Assembly: GCF_003024525.3 (NCBI RefSeq)
Contig: NZ_CP035934.2
Location: 2,542,001 to 2,606,000, forward strand
Reading direction: 5' to 3'
DNA length: 64,000 nucleotides
Source: Acinetobacter cumulans
GTDB lineage: Bacteria; Pseudomonadota; Gammaproteobacteria; Pseudomonadales; Moraxellaceae
Position numbers and translations under genes: made by a program
Part shown: piece by piece, positions 55,028 through 64,000 of the stretch
Numbering within the stretch: the first letter of the stretch is position 1
How the letters are laid out: every line of letters begins with the position of its first letter
The notes under the pieces: model-generated
The model's database searches: none
What the model saw: only the letters and a program-made list of their open reading frames with translations
What the model was told of the DNA's origin: nothing

Positions 55028-55933
55028 ATGGCTGCATTACCATCTCTAAGACAGCTGTCATATCTTGTAACGCTGTCAGAAACGCTGCATTTTACAGAAG
55101 CTGCGCGCCGTTCGTTCGTCACTCAGTCTACCCTTTCTGGGGGTATCATGGAACTAGAGCGCCTTCTTGGTGGTGTTCTGGTAGAACGTGACCGCCAAAA
55201 TGTACGTTTAACACCACTTGGTGAACAAGTTGTTGGTCGAGCTCGTGTTTTATTGGCCGATGCACAAGACTTAATGCGATTAAGCCGTGAAATGAGCGAA
55301 CCGCTCACTGGTGATCTGCACCTTGGGGTTATTCCAACCATTGCACCTTTCATTCTTGCTCAATTGCTAGATGAAGTGCATAAACAATTGCCTAAAATTC
55401 AATTGCATTTGCATGAAGCGCAAAGTGAAAAAATTGTTGAACGTTTAGAGCATGGCAACCTCGATATGGTTGTTCTTGCCCTGCCTTTCGATACACGTAG
55501 CTTAAAAGTTGCAGAAATTGCGAAAGAAAATCTATATTTGGTTTACCACAAAGCCGACCAAAATGCTGCGCATGCAAGCTCTTTAGATAATTTAGACCTT
55601 TCTCGCTTAATGCTTTTAGAAGAAGGCCATTGCTTACGTGATCATGCACTCAGCGCATGCCCAATTGGTGAACGTAAAAATGACCATCGCTTAAAAGCAA
55701 GTTCATTACCAACTTTGGTTGAAATGGTCTCTGCTAATCTTGGTTTCACCTTGTTGCCAGAAATTGCACTGCATACCAATATGATTAAAGCGAACCCAGA
55801 TTTGGTTGTAAAACCAATTGAAGCTGGTCCTAGCCGTACGTTGGCATTGGTTACACGTAAAAGTACACCGCTACAAAGTGAATTTGACGTTTTACTTCAA
55901 ATTTTGCAAAAAATTACGCAGAACTTACACTAA
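55028..55933 (+). CDS. oxyR: LysR-type peroxide-sensing regulator OxyR
   Basis: 301 residues. The N-terminal winged helix-turn-helix (LHFTEAARRSFVTQSTLS, about 20-37) is followed by a LysR substrate domain with the redox pair Cys202 and Cys211 in HCLRDHALSACPI, which matches the disulfide switch of OxyR. It should activate catalase and peroxidase genes on oxidation by H2O2. It starts 13 bases after estB and probably shares its transcript. A long imperfect hairpin with a T-run ends the operon. Confidence 0.94.
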   Translation: MAALPSLRQLSYLVTLSETLHFTEAARRSFVTQSTLSGGIMELERLLGGVLVERDRQNVRLTPLGEQVVGRARVLLADAQDLMRLSREMSEPLTGDLHLGVIPTIAPFILAQLLDEVHKQLPKIQLHLHEAQSEKIVERLEHGNLDMVVLALPFDTRSLKVAEIAKENLYLVYHKADQNAAHASSLDNLDLSRLMLLEEGHCLRDHALSACPIGERKNDHRLKASSLPTLVEMVSANLGFTLLPEIALHTNMIKANPDLVVKPIEAGPSRTLALVTRKSTPLQSEFDVLLQILQKITQNLH

Positions 55934-55963
55934 GTTGAAACTTAGCTAAGTATTCGCGCATCG

Positions 55964-56018
55964 CCTGAGTTTTATTATCCGTCCTATATGGGAAAGTGTA
56001 ATAAGCTCAGGTTTTTTT
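55964..56018 (+). terminator. Terminator of rubB-estB-oxyR
   Basis: CCTGAGTTTTATTA and TAATAAGCTCAGG form a long, slightly imperfect stem with a large loop, followed by seven T. Confidence 0.7.
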
Positions 56019-57031
56019 ATTGCCCTGTCCCCACCCATGCAAAGCAGACGATCACCACCTTAGGCGCTACTGAGCTCCTTTGCTAACTATTGCAAGAATA
56101 AGCTAGATACAGTTTTTTTTAGTTTTGTCTTGGTATTCAGTCGCGACTCGCTCAATAGCATCGCAGGGAATTAACATCGTGAGAAGTATGAAACCAAATT
56201 AGTTATATACGGACATATACTTCAATTCAGTTATGTTAAAGCAAATATTTCATTGATAATCGCAAGATAAAGACTTCATTTTCTTCTGCAAAACACTTAG
56301 CTGAGAATGGTTAAAACTCCCCCTAAAGCAACGCTATTTTATTTTTTAATATTAAAAAAAAGAAAAGGGCAATCCAAAATGGTTGCCCTAAATAAGGTAA
56401 TACATAAATGAAATATCATCTACTTCCTTTAGAAATCTTCTCACTAGCCAGATCAGTTTGAAGATGTGTTTATATTAAGATTAGCGTTTGTAATTGCCTA
56501 TCCCTATTTTTGGGTATTTTTGCAAAGAAATATTATTTTTTATAACAAATAATCGTCTAATATCATAAAGTTGATTAATTTACGTGACATTAATCATACT
56601 TTCTGAGTTTTTAAAAATTTGCCAAATGATAAATTTTAGTGAACCATTAAGTCCACCCGATCAGCCCCACGCTGCTCAAAAAAACTTAGAAAAAACTCAT
56701 TTATATACCGCTCACACATTTAATGTATATATTCTTTTTATTTTAACCCAATGTAGTAAATTTTATTATTTTACAATGAAAAATAACATAAAAATAACCG
56801 CAATAGATATTTGTAACATAAACAAAAACATTTACACCCAAAACCAACATAGCGTTAAAAAAATGAAAATATCAATTGCTCTACAAATACTTAATTATAA
56901 CTTCCCCTTAAAATCACCATTTCTAGGTATATGCGACTGCATTTTTTTAAGGCACAGTAACTCAATATAAAAACATTGAAATACTGATTTTAATTTACGG
57001 TTATTTTTATTTAAATATTTAGAGCTATATA
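56019..57031. other. Long AT-rich intergenic region between oxyR and the regulator-like gene
   Basis: About 1 kb without a supported protein gene. It contains an sRNA candidate on the minus strand (about 56360-56470). A 128-codon plus-strand frame at 56584-56970 is extremely Ile/Asn/Lys/Phe-rich, has no ribosome-binding site and is judged non-coding. Confidence 0.5.
56355..56470 (-). ncRNA. Candidate small RNA on the minus strand
   Basis: A minus-strand terminator (AGGGCAA-CCATTTTGGA-TTGCCCT then a T-rich tract ending in eight T, 56392 down to about 56355) has no protein gene upstream of it. The preceding 80 bases can form a first stem (ATCTTC with GAAGAT). A TAATAT-like box lies just before, but no good -35. 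The structure is visible; expression is inferred. Confidence 0.35.
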
Positions 57032-57673
57032 ATGATTTCAATTCTAAGTTTACCGGTACCCGTGTTGATTATTCATCAACATCCAAATATGCCGCACACA
57101 CACATACATACAATACTTGTGAACTTGGGCTATCCCGAAGATCTTATTTTGCATAGCGCAGATTTAAGCATTGCAACGCAACTGATTGAACAACATCTTC
57201 CAAATTTAATTTTATGCTCTGTTGAAAATTTTGAAGATTTAGTCTTTTTACAAACTACACGCAAAATCCATCCTGAAGCTCATTTGATCAGCTTACATTC
57301 ATCCATTCAGGGTGAAGAAATCTTACAGGCACTCAAATTTGGGGCAAATGCTTATTTACTCAATACCAGTGAATCTGAACAACTTGCTGAGCATATTCGT
57401 ATTATTTTACGTGGGGGTGCTATTTTACATCCTGAGTTGGCAAGTTATCTGCTTAATACACACTTAACCCCATCTACTCAAATCGCGCAGACACATGCAA
57501 CTGCGCTTGCTACTTCAGCTATAGCGTATTCGCCAATTGAAATTCAAATTTTGCAGCAGTTTGCACACACACAAACGCTGGAACAAACCGCATCACTACT
57601 TCAACTTTCTCCTGCTCAAGTCAGTAGTCTGATTAAACAAATCCTGCGGAAGGTTAGTTTGTATTATCACTAA
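57032..57673 (+). CDS. Response-regulator-like protein with degenerate receiver domain
   Basis: 213 residues. Residues 8-125 have receiver-domain hydrophobicity and order (VLIIHQHP, PNLILCSVE, GANAYLL). However, Ser63 occupies the phosphoacceptor Asp position, the N-terminal acidic pair is replaced by His-Gln, and Asn111 replaces the conserved Lys. Residues 165-210 (YSPIEIQILQQFAHTQTLEQTASLLQLSPAQVSSLIKQIL) look like a LuxR/GerE-type helix-turn-helix, written here only as a family resemblance. It is therefore likely a phosphorylation-independent regulator. No histidine kinase is adjacent. It precedes ppk in convergent orientation. Confidence 0.7.
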   Translation: MISILSLPVPVLIIHQHPNMPHTHIHTILVNLGYPEDLILHSADLSIATQLIEQHLPNLILCSVENFEDLVFLQTTRKIHPEAHLISLHSSIQGEEILQALKFGANAYLLNTSESEQLAEHIRIILRGGAILHPELASYLLNTHLTPSTQIAQTHATALATSAIAYSPIEIQILQQFAHTQTLEQTASLLQLSPAQVSSLIKQILRKVSLYYH

Positions 57674-57719
57674 AAGGCAATAGCCATACCGTAAACATCG
57701 TCTGTCCTGTTGCCTTTTT
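57673..57719 (+). terminator. Possible terminator of the regulator-like gene
   Basis: AAAGGCAA and TTGCCTTT pair across a loop of about 28 bases, followed by a short T-run directly after the stop codon. Confidence 0.45.
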
Positions 57720-57743
57720 ATATAAGACGAAAAACGATGGCAT

Positions 57744-57770
57744 AAAAAAGCCTGATGCAAAGCATCAGGC
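57744..57770 (-). terminator. ppk terminator
   Basis: GCCTGATGC-AAA-GCATCAGGC perfect 9-bp stem; the minus-strand T-tail is the A-run at 57744-57749. Confidence 0.85.
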
Positions 57771-57808
57771 TAATCTATTCAAACCACTCAACAATGATTT
57801 AATCACGT

Positions 57809-59890
57809 TTATTTAATCGCATTTAAAAGCTCGCGCTGTGCATTATGCAACGTTTCCGTTTCATTGGCTTGTACACGTACCCACTCACCATTACCTTGCA
57901 ATAACCATGCTTGTTGATTGTCCTTTAAATAGTTCACCAAACCTTGCTGATAGATACGTTTTTTTAAGGCTACATCTTCAATTGGGAAACAAGCTTCTAC
58001 ACGATTAAATAAGTTACGGTCCATCCAATCTGCGCTCGATGCATAAATGCGTGCATCGCCATTATTGCTAAAATAATACACACGCGTATGTTCTAAGAAA
58101 CGCCCCACAATTGAACGTACACGAATGTTTTCAGACAAGCCTGGTAAGCCTGGGCGTAAGCAACAGATCGAACGAATAATTAAATCAATTTGCACTCCAG
58201 CTTGAGATGCCTCATATAATTTATTAATTAACTGTACTTCGGTCAGCGCATTCACTTTCACAATAATTTGTGCAGCTTTACCAGCTTTTGCATTGGCAAT
58301 TTCATCATCAATAAAATTGACCAATTGTGCGTGCAATGTAAATGGTGCATGTAAAAGCTTTTTCAGCTTCGCCATCTTGCCCATGCCCGTCAATTCTTGG
58401 AAGATACGATGCACATCTTCACACAATTCTTTGTCGGTGGTGAGTAAGCCATAGTCGGTATAAATACGCGCATTCCCCGCATGGTAGTTACCCGTACCCA
58501 AATGGACATAGCGCACTAATTTATTATTTTCACGGCGTACCACTAAAATCATTTTAGCATGGGTTTTATAGCCCACTATGCCATATACGACTACCGCGCC
58601 TGCTTCTTGCAAAACATTTGCCACAGCAATATTTGACTCTTCATCAAAGCGTGCTCGTAACTCAATCACTGCGGTGACTTCTTTACCATTACGTGCTGCT
58701 TCTGCCAGTACTTGTACAATTTCAGAATCTGCACCGCTACGGTATAAAGTTTGTTTGATTGCAAGCACTTGTGGATCGCGTGCTGCCTCACGTAGTAGGT
58801 TAATTACGGGTGCAAAAGATTCAAACGGATGATGAAGCAAAATGTCTTGCTTCTGCATCGCACTGAAAATATTTTCAGACTTTTTCAGCACCTTTGGAAT
58901 TACTGGTGTATGTGACTCATAACGCAAATGTGGGCGCTTAAAATTTGAAAGTAAGCGTGCGAGGTTGACTGGACCATCGACCTTGTAAAGTTGTTCATCT
59001 TCTAAATCGAATTCTTCTAGTAAATATTGGTAAATGTGTTCTGGGCAGTTTTCAGTTACTTCCAAACGCACAGCACGACCAAAGCGACGCGAAGAAAGTT
59101 CACCTTTTAAAGCTTTCGCCAAATCTTCTACATCTTCATTTAATGCTAAGTCGGCATTACGTGTTACACGGAATTGATAACAACCTGTTGCCGTCATGCC
59201 TGGGAATAAATCCGAAACATGCTCATGAATAATTGCTGACAGCATCACATGATGTTCTTTCCCACCAGTAAGCTCATCAGGTAAACGGACTACGCGTGGC
59301 AATGAACGTGGCGCAGGAACAACTGCCAAATCAATTTGACGACCAAAAGCATCTTTGCCTTCCAAGGTCACAATAAAGTTTAAACTTTTGTTGACTAAGC
59401 GTGGAAATGGATGCGCTGGGTCAAGGCTAATGGGTGTAAGTACAGGTGCAACTTGCTCTTGGAAATATTTTTTTACCCACGCAGATTGTGCAGGTGTTAA
59501 TTCTCCACGACGCAAGAAGCAAATGTCTTCTTCGCGTAGTTTAGGCAAAATTTCTTCGTTTAAAATACGATATTGACGCTCAATGGCTGCATGCGCTGTT
59601 TTTGAAATTTGATCTAGAACTTGCTTTGGTGTGAGACCATCAGGTGTATGGCTCTCTAAACCTAAAGCAATTTGCTCCATCATACCCGCGACACGAATTT
59701 CAAAAAATTCATCGAGATTACGTGAGAAGATCAATAGAAAGTTCATGCGCTCCAATAAAGGATGCAATGGATCAACAGCTTGCTCCAATACACGCAAATG
59801 AAAATCTAAAATGGATAGCTCACGGTTAATGTAGCGATCGTTATAAGTATATTCAGGTTTTACAAGTGCTGTATCCGCTGCCGTATTCAT
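57809..59890 (-). CDS. ppk: Polyphosphate kinase 1
   Basis: 693 residues, the normal PPK1 size. It makes inorganic polyphosphate from ATP reversibly at the inner membrane. Order: N-terminal helical domain ([20 protein letters not shown] near residue 20), head domain, and two PLD-like C-terminal domains. The autophosphorylated histidine is His444 in GYKTHAKM; the second histidine-domain region includes [17 protein letters not shown] near residue 620. In A. baylyi ppk is reported (from memory) to be induced by phosphate starvation; a Pho-box-like half-site lies upstream here. It is separated from mtgA by a terminator. Confidence 0.95.
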   Translation of the reverse strand: MNTAADTALVKPEYTYNDRYINRELSILDFHLRVLEQAVDPLHPLLERMNFLLIFSRNLDEFFEIRVAGMMEQIALGLESHTPDGLTPKQVLDQISKTAHAAIERQYRILNEEILPKLREEDICFLRRGELTPAQSAWVKKYFQEQVAPVLTPISLDPAHPFPRLVNKSLNFIVTLEGKDAFGRQIDLAVVPAPRSLPRVVRLPDELTGGKEHHVMLSAIIHEHVSDLFPGMTATGCYQFRVTRNADLALNEDVEDLAKALKGELSSRRFGRAVRLEVTENCPEHIYQYLLEEFDLEDEQLYKVDGPVNLARLLSNFKRPHLRYESHTPVIPKVLKKSENIFSAMQKQDILLHHPFESFAPVINLLREAARDPQVLAIKQTLYRSGADSEIVQVLAEAARNGKEVTAVIELRARFDEESNIAVANVLQEAGAVVVYGIVGYKTHAKMILVVRRENNKLVRYVHLGTGNYHAGNARIYTDYGLLTTDKELCEDVHRIFQELTGMGKMAKLKKLLHAPFTLHAQLVNFIDDEIANAKAGKAAQIIVKVNALTEVQLINKLYEASQAGVQIDLIIRSICCLRPGLPGLSENIRVRSIVGRFLEHTRVYYFSNNGDARIYASSADWMDRNLFNRVEACFPIEDVALKKRIYQQGLVNYLKDNQQAWLLQGNGEWVRVQANETETLHNAQRELLNAIK

Positions 59891-59941
59891 ATCTGCCCTA
59901 CTAAAATGCTTAATTCACTGGCTATATTTAGTATGCTTCAA

Positions 59942-59952
59942 ATTTGTGACAA
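59942..59952 (-). promoter_or_regulatory. Pho-box-like half-site upstream of ppk
   Basis: On the minus strand TTGTCACAAAT resembles one CTGTCATAAAT half of a PhoB box, about 50 bases before the ppk ATG. The neighbouring repeat is poor. Regulation by PhoB is inference. Confidence 0.3.
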
Positions 59953-59956
59953 TTTC

Positions 59957-59988
59957 ATAAAAAAAGCCGATTTTACTCGGCTTTTTTT
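59957..59988 (-). terminator. mtgA terminator
   Basis: AGCCGA-TTTTAC-TCGGCT stem with eight A on the left (T-tail on the minus strand) and seven T on the right; bidirectional. Confidence 0.8.
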
Positions 59989-60002
59989 ATATTTTTAAAC
60001 CA

Positions 60003-60677
60003 TTAAGGAATATGGCTATAACGCATATATTTTAAAATAAGGCCTTTGCGATATCTTAATTTACGGTCATCGCGGTGATCTTGATAATATTTAGGATTGG
60101 GCAAGATCGCTGCTAAAAATGCAGCTTGTTCACGGCTCAAGCTTCTTGAGCTTTTACCAAAGTAATGTTGCGTTGCCGCTTCCACCCCATAAATATGATC
60201 GCCAAACTCTACCGAGTTCAGATAAACCTCTAAAATCCGTTCTTTAGACCACATACGTTCCATCATCCACGTTGCAACCGCTTCTTGGCCCTTACGCATA
60301 AAAGAACGCTTATTATATAAAAATAGGTTTTTCGCTAATTGCTGTGAAATGGTTGAACCGCCAGCAACCACCTTGCCTTTGTCTTTATTACGCTCCATGG
60401 CAAACTGCATACCCGCCCAGTCAAAACCATTATGCTGTAAAAATTTACCATCTTCGGCAGCCACAACTGCGTGTTTCATATAATCACTAATTTGATCGTA
60501 ATCACGCCATTCGTGCTGAATGGGTTTAGACTGAGTTGACCAATAATCCAAACGCATCATCATGGTGGTGTCGACTGGATTTGTACGCCACCAGACTAAA
60601 CTTGAAAAGATCCAAAGCTGAATCAATAGCACCACACTGACTAGAATTAACAAAGATCGGACAATAAAGGCTTTCAT
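60003..60677 (-). CDS. mtgA: Monofunctional peptidoglycan glycosyltransferase
   Basis: 224 residues. One N-terminal transmembrane helix (about 4-28) anchors a periplasmic GT51 domain that polymerises lipid II into glycan strands. The GT51 motifs are visible: [17 protein letters not shown] (catalytic Glu75), [15 protein letters not shown] near residue 107, and [19 protein letters not shown] (second acidic residue) near residue 148. It has no transpeptidase domain. It lies upstream of ppk on the same strand and is divergent from the rhomboid gene. Confidence 0.95.
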   Translation of the reverse strand: MKAFIVRSLLILVSVVLLIQLWIFSSLVWWRTNPVDTTMMMRLDYWSTQSKPIQHEWRDYDQISDYMKHAVVAAEDGKFLQHNGFDWAGMQFAMERNKDKGKVVAGGSTISQQLAKNLFLYNKRSFMRKGQEAVATWMMERMWSKERILEVYLNSVEFGDHIYGVEAATQHYFGKSSRSLSREQAAFLAAILPNPKYYQDHRDDRKLRYRKGLILKYMRYSHIP

Positions 60678-60755
60678 GTCAGTTTGTTGCTCCTGAATCT
60701 CACTATTTTCGTGTTAAGCTTATTTTTAAACGAATAATCACAGCAAAAGAATAGC

Positions 60756-61586
60756 ATGCCTGAATACGCACCCCCTAAAATCCACCGCAACAAAACCAAC
60801 CTTCAACTGTGGTGGTTTACTGCACTGCTGATTGCCATTAATGTCGGTTTATTTGCTTGGCAAGTTTTACATGGCATAGATATTACGAGCCCAAGTACAG
60901 CGGATGCTATTCGTTGGGGTGCTGATTATGCACCTTTAAGTTATTTAGCGGAACCCATCCGCTTATTTACCAGCATGTTTTTTCATTTTGGCCTGATTCA
61001 TCTCGCACTCAATATGTGGGCATTGTATATCTTTGGCAATATTGCAGAACAAATGTTAGGACGTTATTACTATATTGGCCTATATATGCTGGCTGGCCTA
61101 AGTGGTTCATTGCTCAGTGGCTATGTGGCAATTCAGGATTCTTATGAGTTGTTGCAAATTGGCACAGCCAATCCAAGTTTACTCCCCAGTGTCGGTGCAG
61201 GTGCATCAGGTGCGGTAATGGGGCTAGGTGCTGCATTGACTGTTATTTCATTATTCCCAAACTTACCTAACCAGCGTTTTTTACTGGATAAAAAAACCTT
61301 ATTAATGGTCATGGGGATTAACTTAGCCATGGGCTTTACCATCAGTGGGATTAATAATGCCGCCCATATTGGTGGCATGCTCATGGGTGGTTTTTTGGCA
61401 TTGGCATGGTATTGGGGTGAAAAAATTCAACGCCCGCGCCTCATTCAATTGATCGCGCTCATTGCAGGGGGCATGATCTGCTGGGTAGTCTATCAATATT
61501 GCCTAATTAAAGTTGCGACCATTGCACCATTTTGGCATGAACTACTGCAATGGATGACGCAATCTATACAACAACCACATGCCTAA
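60756..61586 (+). CDS. Rhomboid family intramembrane serine protease
   Basis: 276 residues with six or seven hydrophobic helices. The catalytic dyad is Ser151 in GAGASGAVMG and His204 in NAAHIGGMLMGG. The oxyanion region HLALNMWAL (about 82-90) is also conserved. Such proteases cleave transmembrane segments of membrane proteins; the substrate is unknown. The gene is single and convergent with the ABC permease, sharing a bidirectional terminator. The N-terminus is short and cytoplasmic. Confidence 0.92.
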   Translation: MPEYAPPKIHRNKTNLQLWWFTALLIAINVGLFAWQVLHGIDITSPSTADAIRWGADYAPLSYLAEPIRLFTSMFFHFGLIHLALNMWALYIFGNIAEQMLGRYYYIGLYMLAGLSGSLLSGYVAIQDSYELLQIGTANPSLLPSVGAGASGAVMGLGAALTVISLFPNLPNQRFLLDKKTLLMVMGINLAMGFTISGINNAAHIGGMLMGGFLALAWYWGEKIQRPRLIQLIALIAGGMICWVVYQYCLIKVATIAPFWHELLQWMTQSIQQPHA

Positions 61587-61604
61587 AATTACGCTTGTTA
61601 CAAC

Positions 61605-61644
61605 AAATGCAGCCCAAATGATCATTCACTTGGGCTGCATTTTT
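61605..61644. terminator. Bidirectional terminator between rhomboid and ABC permease genes
   Basis: AATGCAGCCCA and TGGGCTGCATT form an 11-bp perfect stem around a 14-base loop, with A- and T-rich flanks on either side. Confidence 0.8.
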
Positions 61645-61675
61645 ATGTACTAAACTCAAATAGATGCTAATACAC

Positions 61676-64000
61676 CTAATTCAGTTCTCTTAAACTTTGA
61701 AGTGGTGGAATGTCACTTAAATAACTAAGTCGATAACGCCCGATCAGCATACACACTAGCGTCATACACAGCGGTAAGATCCACCAAATTTCCCAATGAG
61801 GCTGTAGCACCAATTCCATTTTATAACTGGCGATTGCACTAATGACTTCTGCAAAAAAGCAGGAAACGACACCCGCAATAAAACCCATGAAGCCAATTTC
61901 TAAACTAAGCATGCGTTTCAGCTTTTGCTTAGAGCTTCCAAATGAACGCAACAAAGCGACTTCACGCTTACGTTCATCCATTAACAAGTTTAAACATGCA
62001 ATAAGCACCAAGATGCCTGAAAGTGCCACCAATAATGCCAAAATACTGATAATTTGAACCAATAAACCGACAATACGTTTTACTTCATCCAGCACCAAAC
62101 TCACATCAATAAACACCGTATTGGAAAATTGCTGAATCATGTCAATTAACAAAGGCTTCTGCGCTGGTGGTACATAAAAGCTGGCCAAATAGCTACCCGC
62201 GTTTGCATCCATCGTTTGTGGTGAAAAGATAAAAAAGAAATTCGGACTAAAGCTTTCCCACTCTACACTGCGCAAGTTAATCACCGTGGCCTGTAATACG
62301 CCCTCAGGTAAACTAAAGGTCAGTCGATCACCAATTTGAATGCCAAGCTCTGTTGCTGTTTTTGCTTCTACAGAAACCTGATGCGACTGGCTAAATTGTT
62401 TGGCCCCACTCACAATGACATTATCACTTGGAAATGTGCTGGCTTGGGTCAAATTCAACTCACGGCGTAATGAATTATTGTGTTGTACCAATTGCGTGGC
62501 AAAAGGTTGATCATTTTTGGCCACCAAACGCCCACGTACATTTGGATATAGCGGTGTCCCTTTCCAGCCATGTTGGTTCAGTTGTTGCTGAAATGCATCT
62601 TTCTCAAACGGCGGTAGACCATATACAAATTGGTTTGGCGTACCTACGGGTAATTGTTGTTGCCAGCGCTCCAATAAATCTGTGCGGAGCACGGCCAATA
62701 CCGTGATTAAACTCAGCCCCAAAGCCAATGCAGTAATTTGAAATGCAGTCTGATACGGCGTTCGTACATAAGCAGAAATGCCTAGTTTCAAACGGCGAAT
62801 AAATTTCAGTAAACCCCAAATCAAGCCATACAGCACAGCACAAAGTACTAAAATAGCCCCCATCACCCATGCTGTGAGTACAAGATTTTCCGTCAATACC
62901 ACACTAAAAATGATGAGGCTAAGCATGCCTGAAAACAGAACCAATAACATAGACTGCACAGACTTTTCTTGTTGTCGAATCACACGTATAGGTGGCGTGT
63001 TGAGGAGTTGCCAAAGCTGAGGCAACACAAAACCTAGTAACAACGTGGCACTGGTCAATAAAGCAATCGGTAATGGTCCCCACAACATGGCAAATGCAGA
63101 AAAAGGAACATTCAGCTGTGGAATCAACTGCATCATCAACTGTAATAAGCCATAGCCAAGCACCACGCCAGCAATCGTACCAAAGCACATTGCTACAGCA
63201 AAAACCACCAATAACAAAAATAGGTAGGCCTTAAAAATCTGAACCTTAGAAGCCCCCATACAACGCAGTAACGCAATATGATCTTGATTTTGCAAAATAT
63301 AGCGTTGGCTACTCAGTGCGATGGCAATACCACAAAGCAAAATGGTTAAAATATTGGCCAGTTGTAAAAAAGTATCCAAATTCGTAATCGGCTTCATTAA
63401 GCGTGTATTACCTTCGCTGGCATTTCTTAAGCGAAGTCCTGCCTGCTGTTCATCTTCAGCTTGTGCGACCTGTGTAGATTGAGTCTTTTGTTGGTTTTTA
63501 AACTGCTTAAAGTCTTGCTCATACTGTTGTATGGCCTTCGGCTCCCCCGCCAATAACACGCGGTAATCAATACGGCTGCCCAGTTGAATCGCATTGGTTT
63601 TTGCTACATCTTGCTGTGCAATCATGACTGTTGGGGAAAAACCACTAAAGCCTAATTCCTGATTCGAATCATGTAAAATTTTGCCACTCACTCGAAATTG
63701 GCCATCTGCAATTGCAATACGATCGCCCAATTTGACCTTGAGCAAATCCATCGCACGTTGGCTCAACCAGACTTCACCTGACTGTAATTGTTGAGCTTTG
63801 GGCTCAATCGTCAGTTCACCCCGCAATGGAAAGTTGGTTTGTATGGCTTTTACATTGACCATCACAAACTGCTCATCTGTATGAGCCATTGAGCTAAATA
63901 CCGTCACTTCAGATTGCTTTAAACCTAGCGCCTGCGCTTGCTCCCGCCATTTTGGAGCAATAGGCTGCGTATCGTTCAGCACCAAATCAGCAGCCAACAT
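61676..64000 (-). CDS. ABC transporter permease with FtsX domains (YbbP-like), 5' truncated by window edge
   Basis: The frame is open to the last base of the window, so the start and first transmembrane segment lie outside; 774 residues are visible. It contains a MacB-type periplasmic core, an FtsX domain (about 215-330 of the visible part, with the conserved LLRCMGASKVQIFKAYL), a central pair of helices, a second periplasmic segment and a C-terminal FtsX domain with VALLRSFGSSKQKLKRMLSLE. This duplicated architecture fits the YbbP type of LolCDE/MacB-like transporters, which work with a separate ATPase (YbbA) expected just outside the window. The substrate is unknown. Confidence 0.85.
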   Translation of the reverse strand: MLAADLVLNDTQPIAPKWREQAQALGLKQSEVTVFSSMAHTDEQFVMVNVKAIQTNFPLRGELTIEPKAQQLQSGEVWLSQRAMDLLKVKLGDRIAIADGQFRVSGKILHDSNQELGFSGFSPTVMIAQQDVAKTNAIQLGSRIDYRVLLAGEPKAIQQYEQDFKQFKNQQKTQSTQVAQAEDEQQAGLRLRNASEGNTRLMKPITNLDTFLQLANILTILLCGIAIALSSQRYILQNQDHIALLRCMGASKVQIFKAYLFLLLVVFAVAMCFGTIAGVVLGYGLLQLMMQLIPQLNVPFSAFAMLWGPLPIALLTSATLLLGFVLPQLWQLLNTPPIRVIRQQEKSVQSMLLVLFSGMLSLIIFSVVLTENLVLTAWVMGAILVLCAVLYGLIWGLLKFIRRLKLGISAYVRTPYQTAFQITALALGLSLITVLAVLRTDLLERWQQQLPVGTPNQFVYGLPPFEKDAFQQQLNQHGWKGTPLYPNVRGRLVAKNDQPFATQLVQHNNSLRRELNLTQASTFPSDNVIVSGAKQFSQSHQVSVEAKTATELGIQIGDRLTFSLPEGVLQATVINLRSVEWESFSPNFFFIFSPQTMDANAGSYLASFYVPPAQKPLLIDMIQQFSNTVFIDVSLVLDEVKRIVGLLVQIISILALLVALSGILVLIACLNLLMDERKREVALLRSFGSSKQKLKRMLSLEIGFMGFIAGVVSCFFAEVISAIASYKMELVLQPHWEIWWILPLCMTLVCMLIGRYRLSYLSDIPPLQSLRELN

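Noticed and set aside
56584..56970. 128-codon frame between oxyR and the regulator-like gene
   Set aside because: Very rich in Ile, Asn, Lys and Phe, no ribosome-binding site, no motif; explained by low GC.

Overview
This AT-rich window is bacterial chromosome, almost certainly Acinetobacter (Moraxellaceae). The evidence is gene content and order: gltA divergent from a long sdhCDAB-sucAB-lpd-sucCD block, the rubA-rubB-estB-oxyR-(regulator)-ppk-mtgA neighbourhood known from A. baylyi, a giant BapA-like adhesin, and a Wzi-family capsule gene remnant. Both edges cut genes: a flotillin on the left and an FtsX-type ABC permease on the right.

Layout. 1-1262: end of a flotillin/SPFH gene. 1.5-15.8 kb: TCA-cycle block. 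On the minus strand are sdhC, sdhD, sdhA, sdhB, a gap of about 0.8 kb, sucA, sucB, lpd, then sucC and sucD; gltA diverges on the plus strand across a gap of about 1 kb. Together these encode citrate synthase, 2-oxoglutarate dehydrogenase (E1, E2, E3), succinyl-CoA synthetase and succinate dehydrogenase. 16.1-19.6 kb: a minus-strand cassette of Baeyer-Villiger-type flavin monooxygenase, short-chain dehydrogenase and ferritin-like predicted hydrolase. 19.8-23.4 kb: ravA-viaA (MoxR ATPase plus VWA partner), divergent from a small protein with an HExxH motif. 23.8-27.5 kb: nadE, tRNA-Met(CAT), a small lipoprotein, a universal stress protein and an alkyltransferase-like protein.

27.5-40.9 kb: one minus-strand gene for a 4471-residue type I-secreted adhesin. 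It has a BapA-type N-terminus, several families of Ig-like repeats and an RTX-like C-terminal secretion signal. Its core holds near-identical 579-bp DNA repeats. Two CRP/Vfr-like palindromes lie upstream. No type I exporter is encoded in the window.

41.3-48.6 kb: a CPA1 antiporter, a small membrane protein, a zinc metallopeptidase (YpfJ type), a DUF808 membrane protein, trpS, a probable small RNA gene matching the trpS-flanking position of A. baylyi Aar, and a broken wzi-like gene. 48.8-64 kb: lysS, a YqiA/YcfP-like hydrolase, apt, rubA, rubB, estB-like hydrolase, oxyR, a response-regulator-like protein lacking the phosphoacceptor Asp, ppk, mtgA, a rhomboid protease and the ABC permease.

I found no CRISPR array, insertion sequence, prophage or classical defence island. 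The most unusual elements are the modular adhesin, its possible CRP control, the sRNA candidates, the degenerate regulator and the decaying wzi gene. All functions are assigned by reading motifs and context; no database search was possible.
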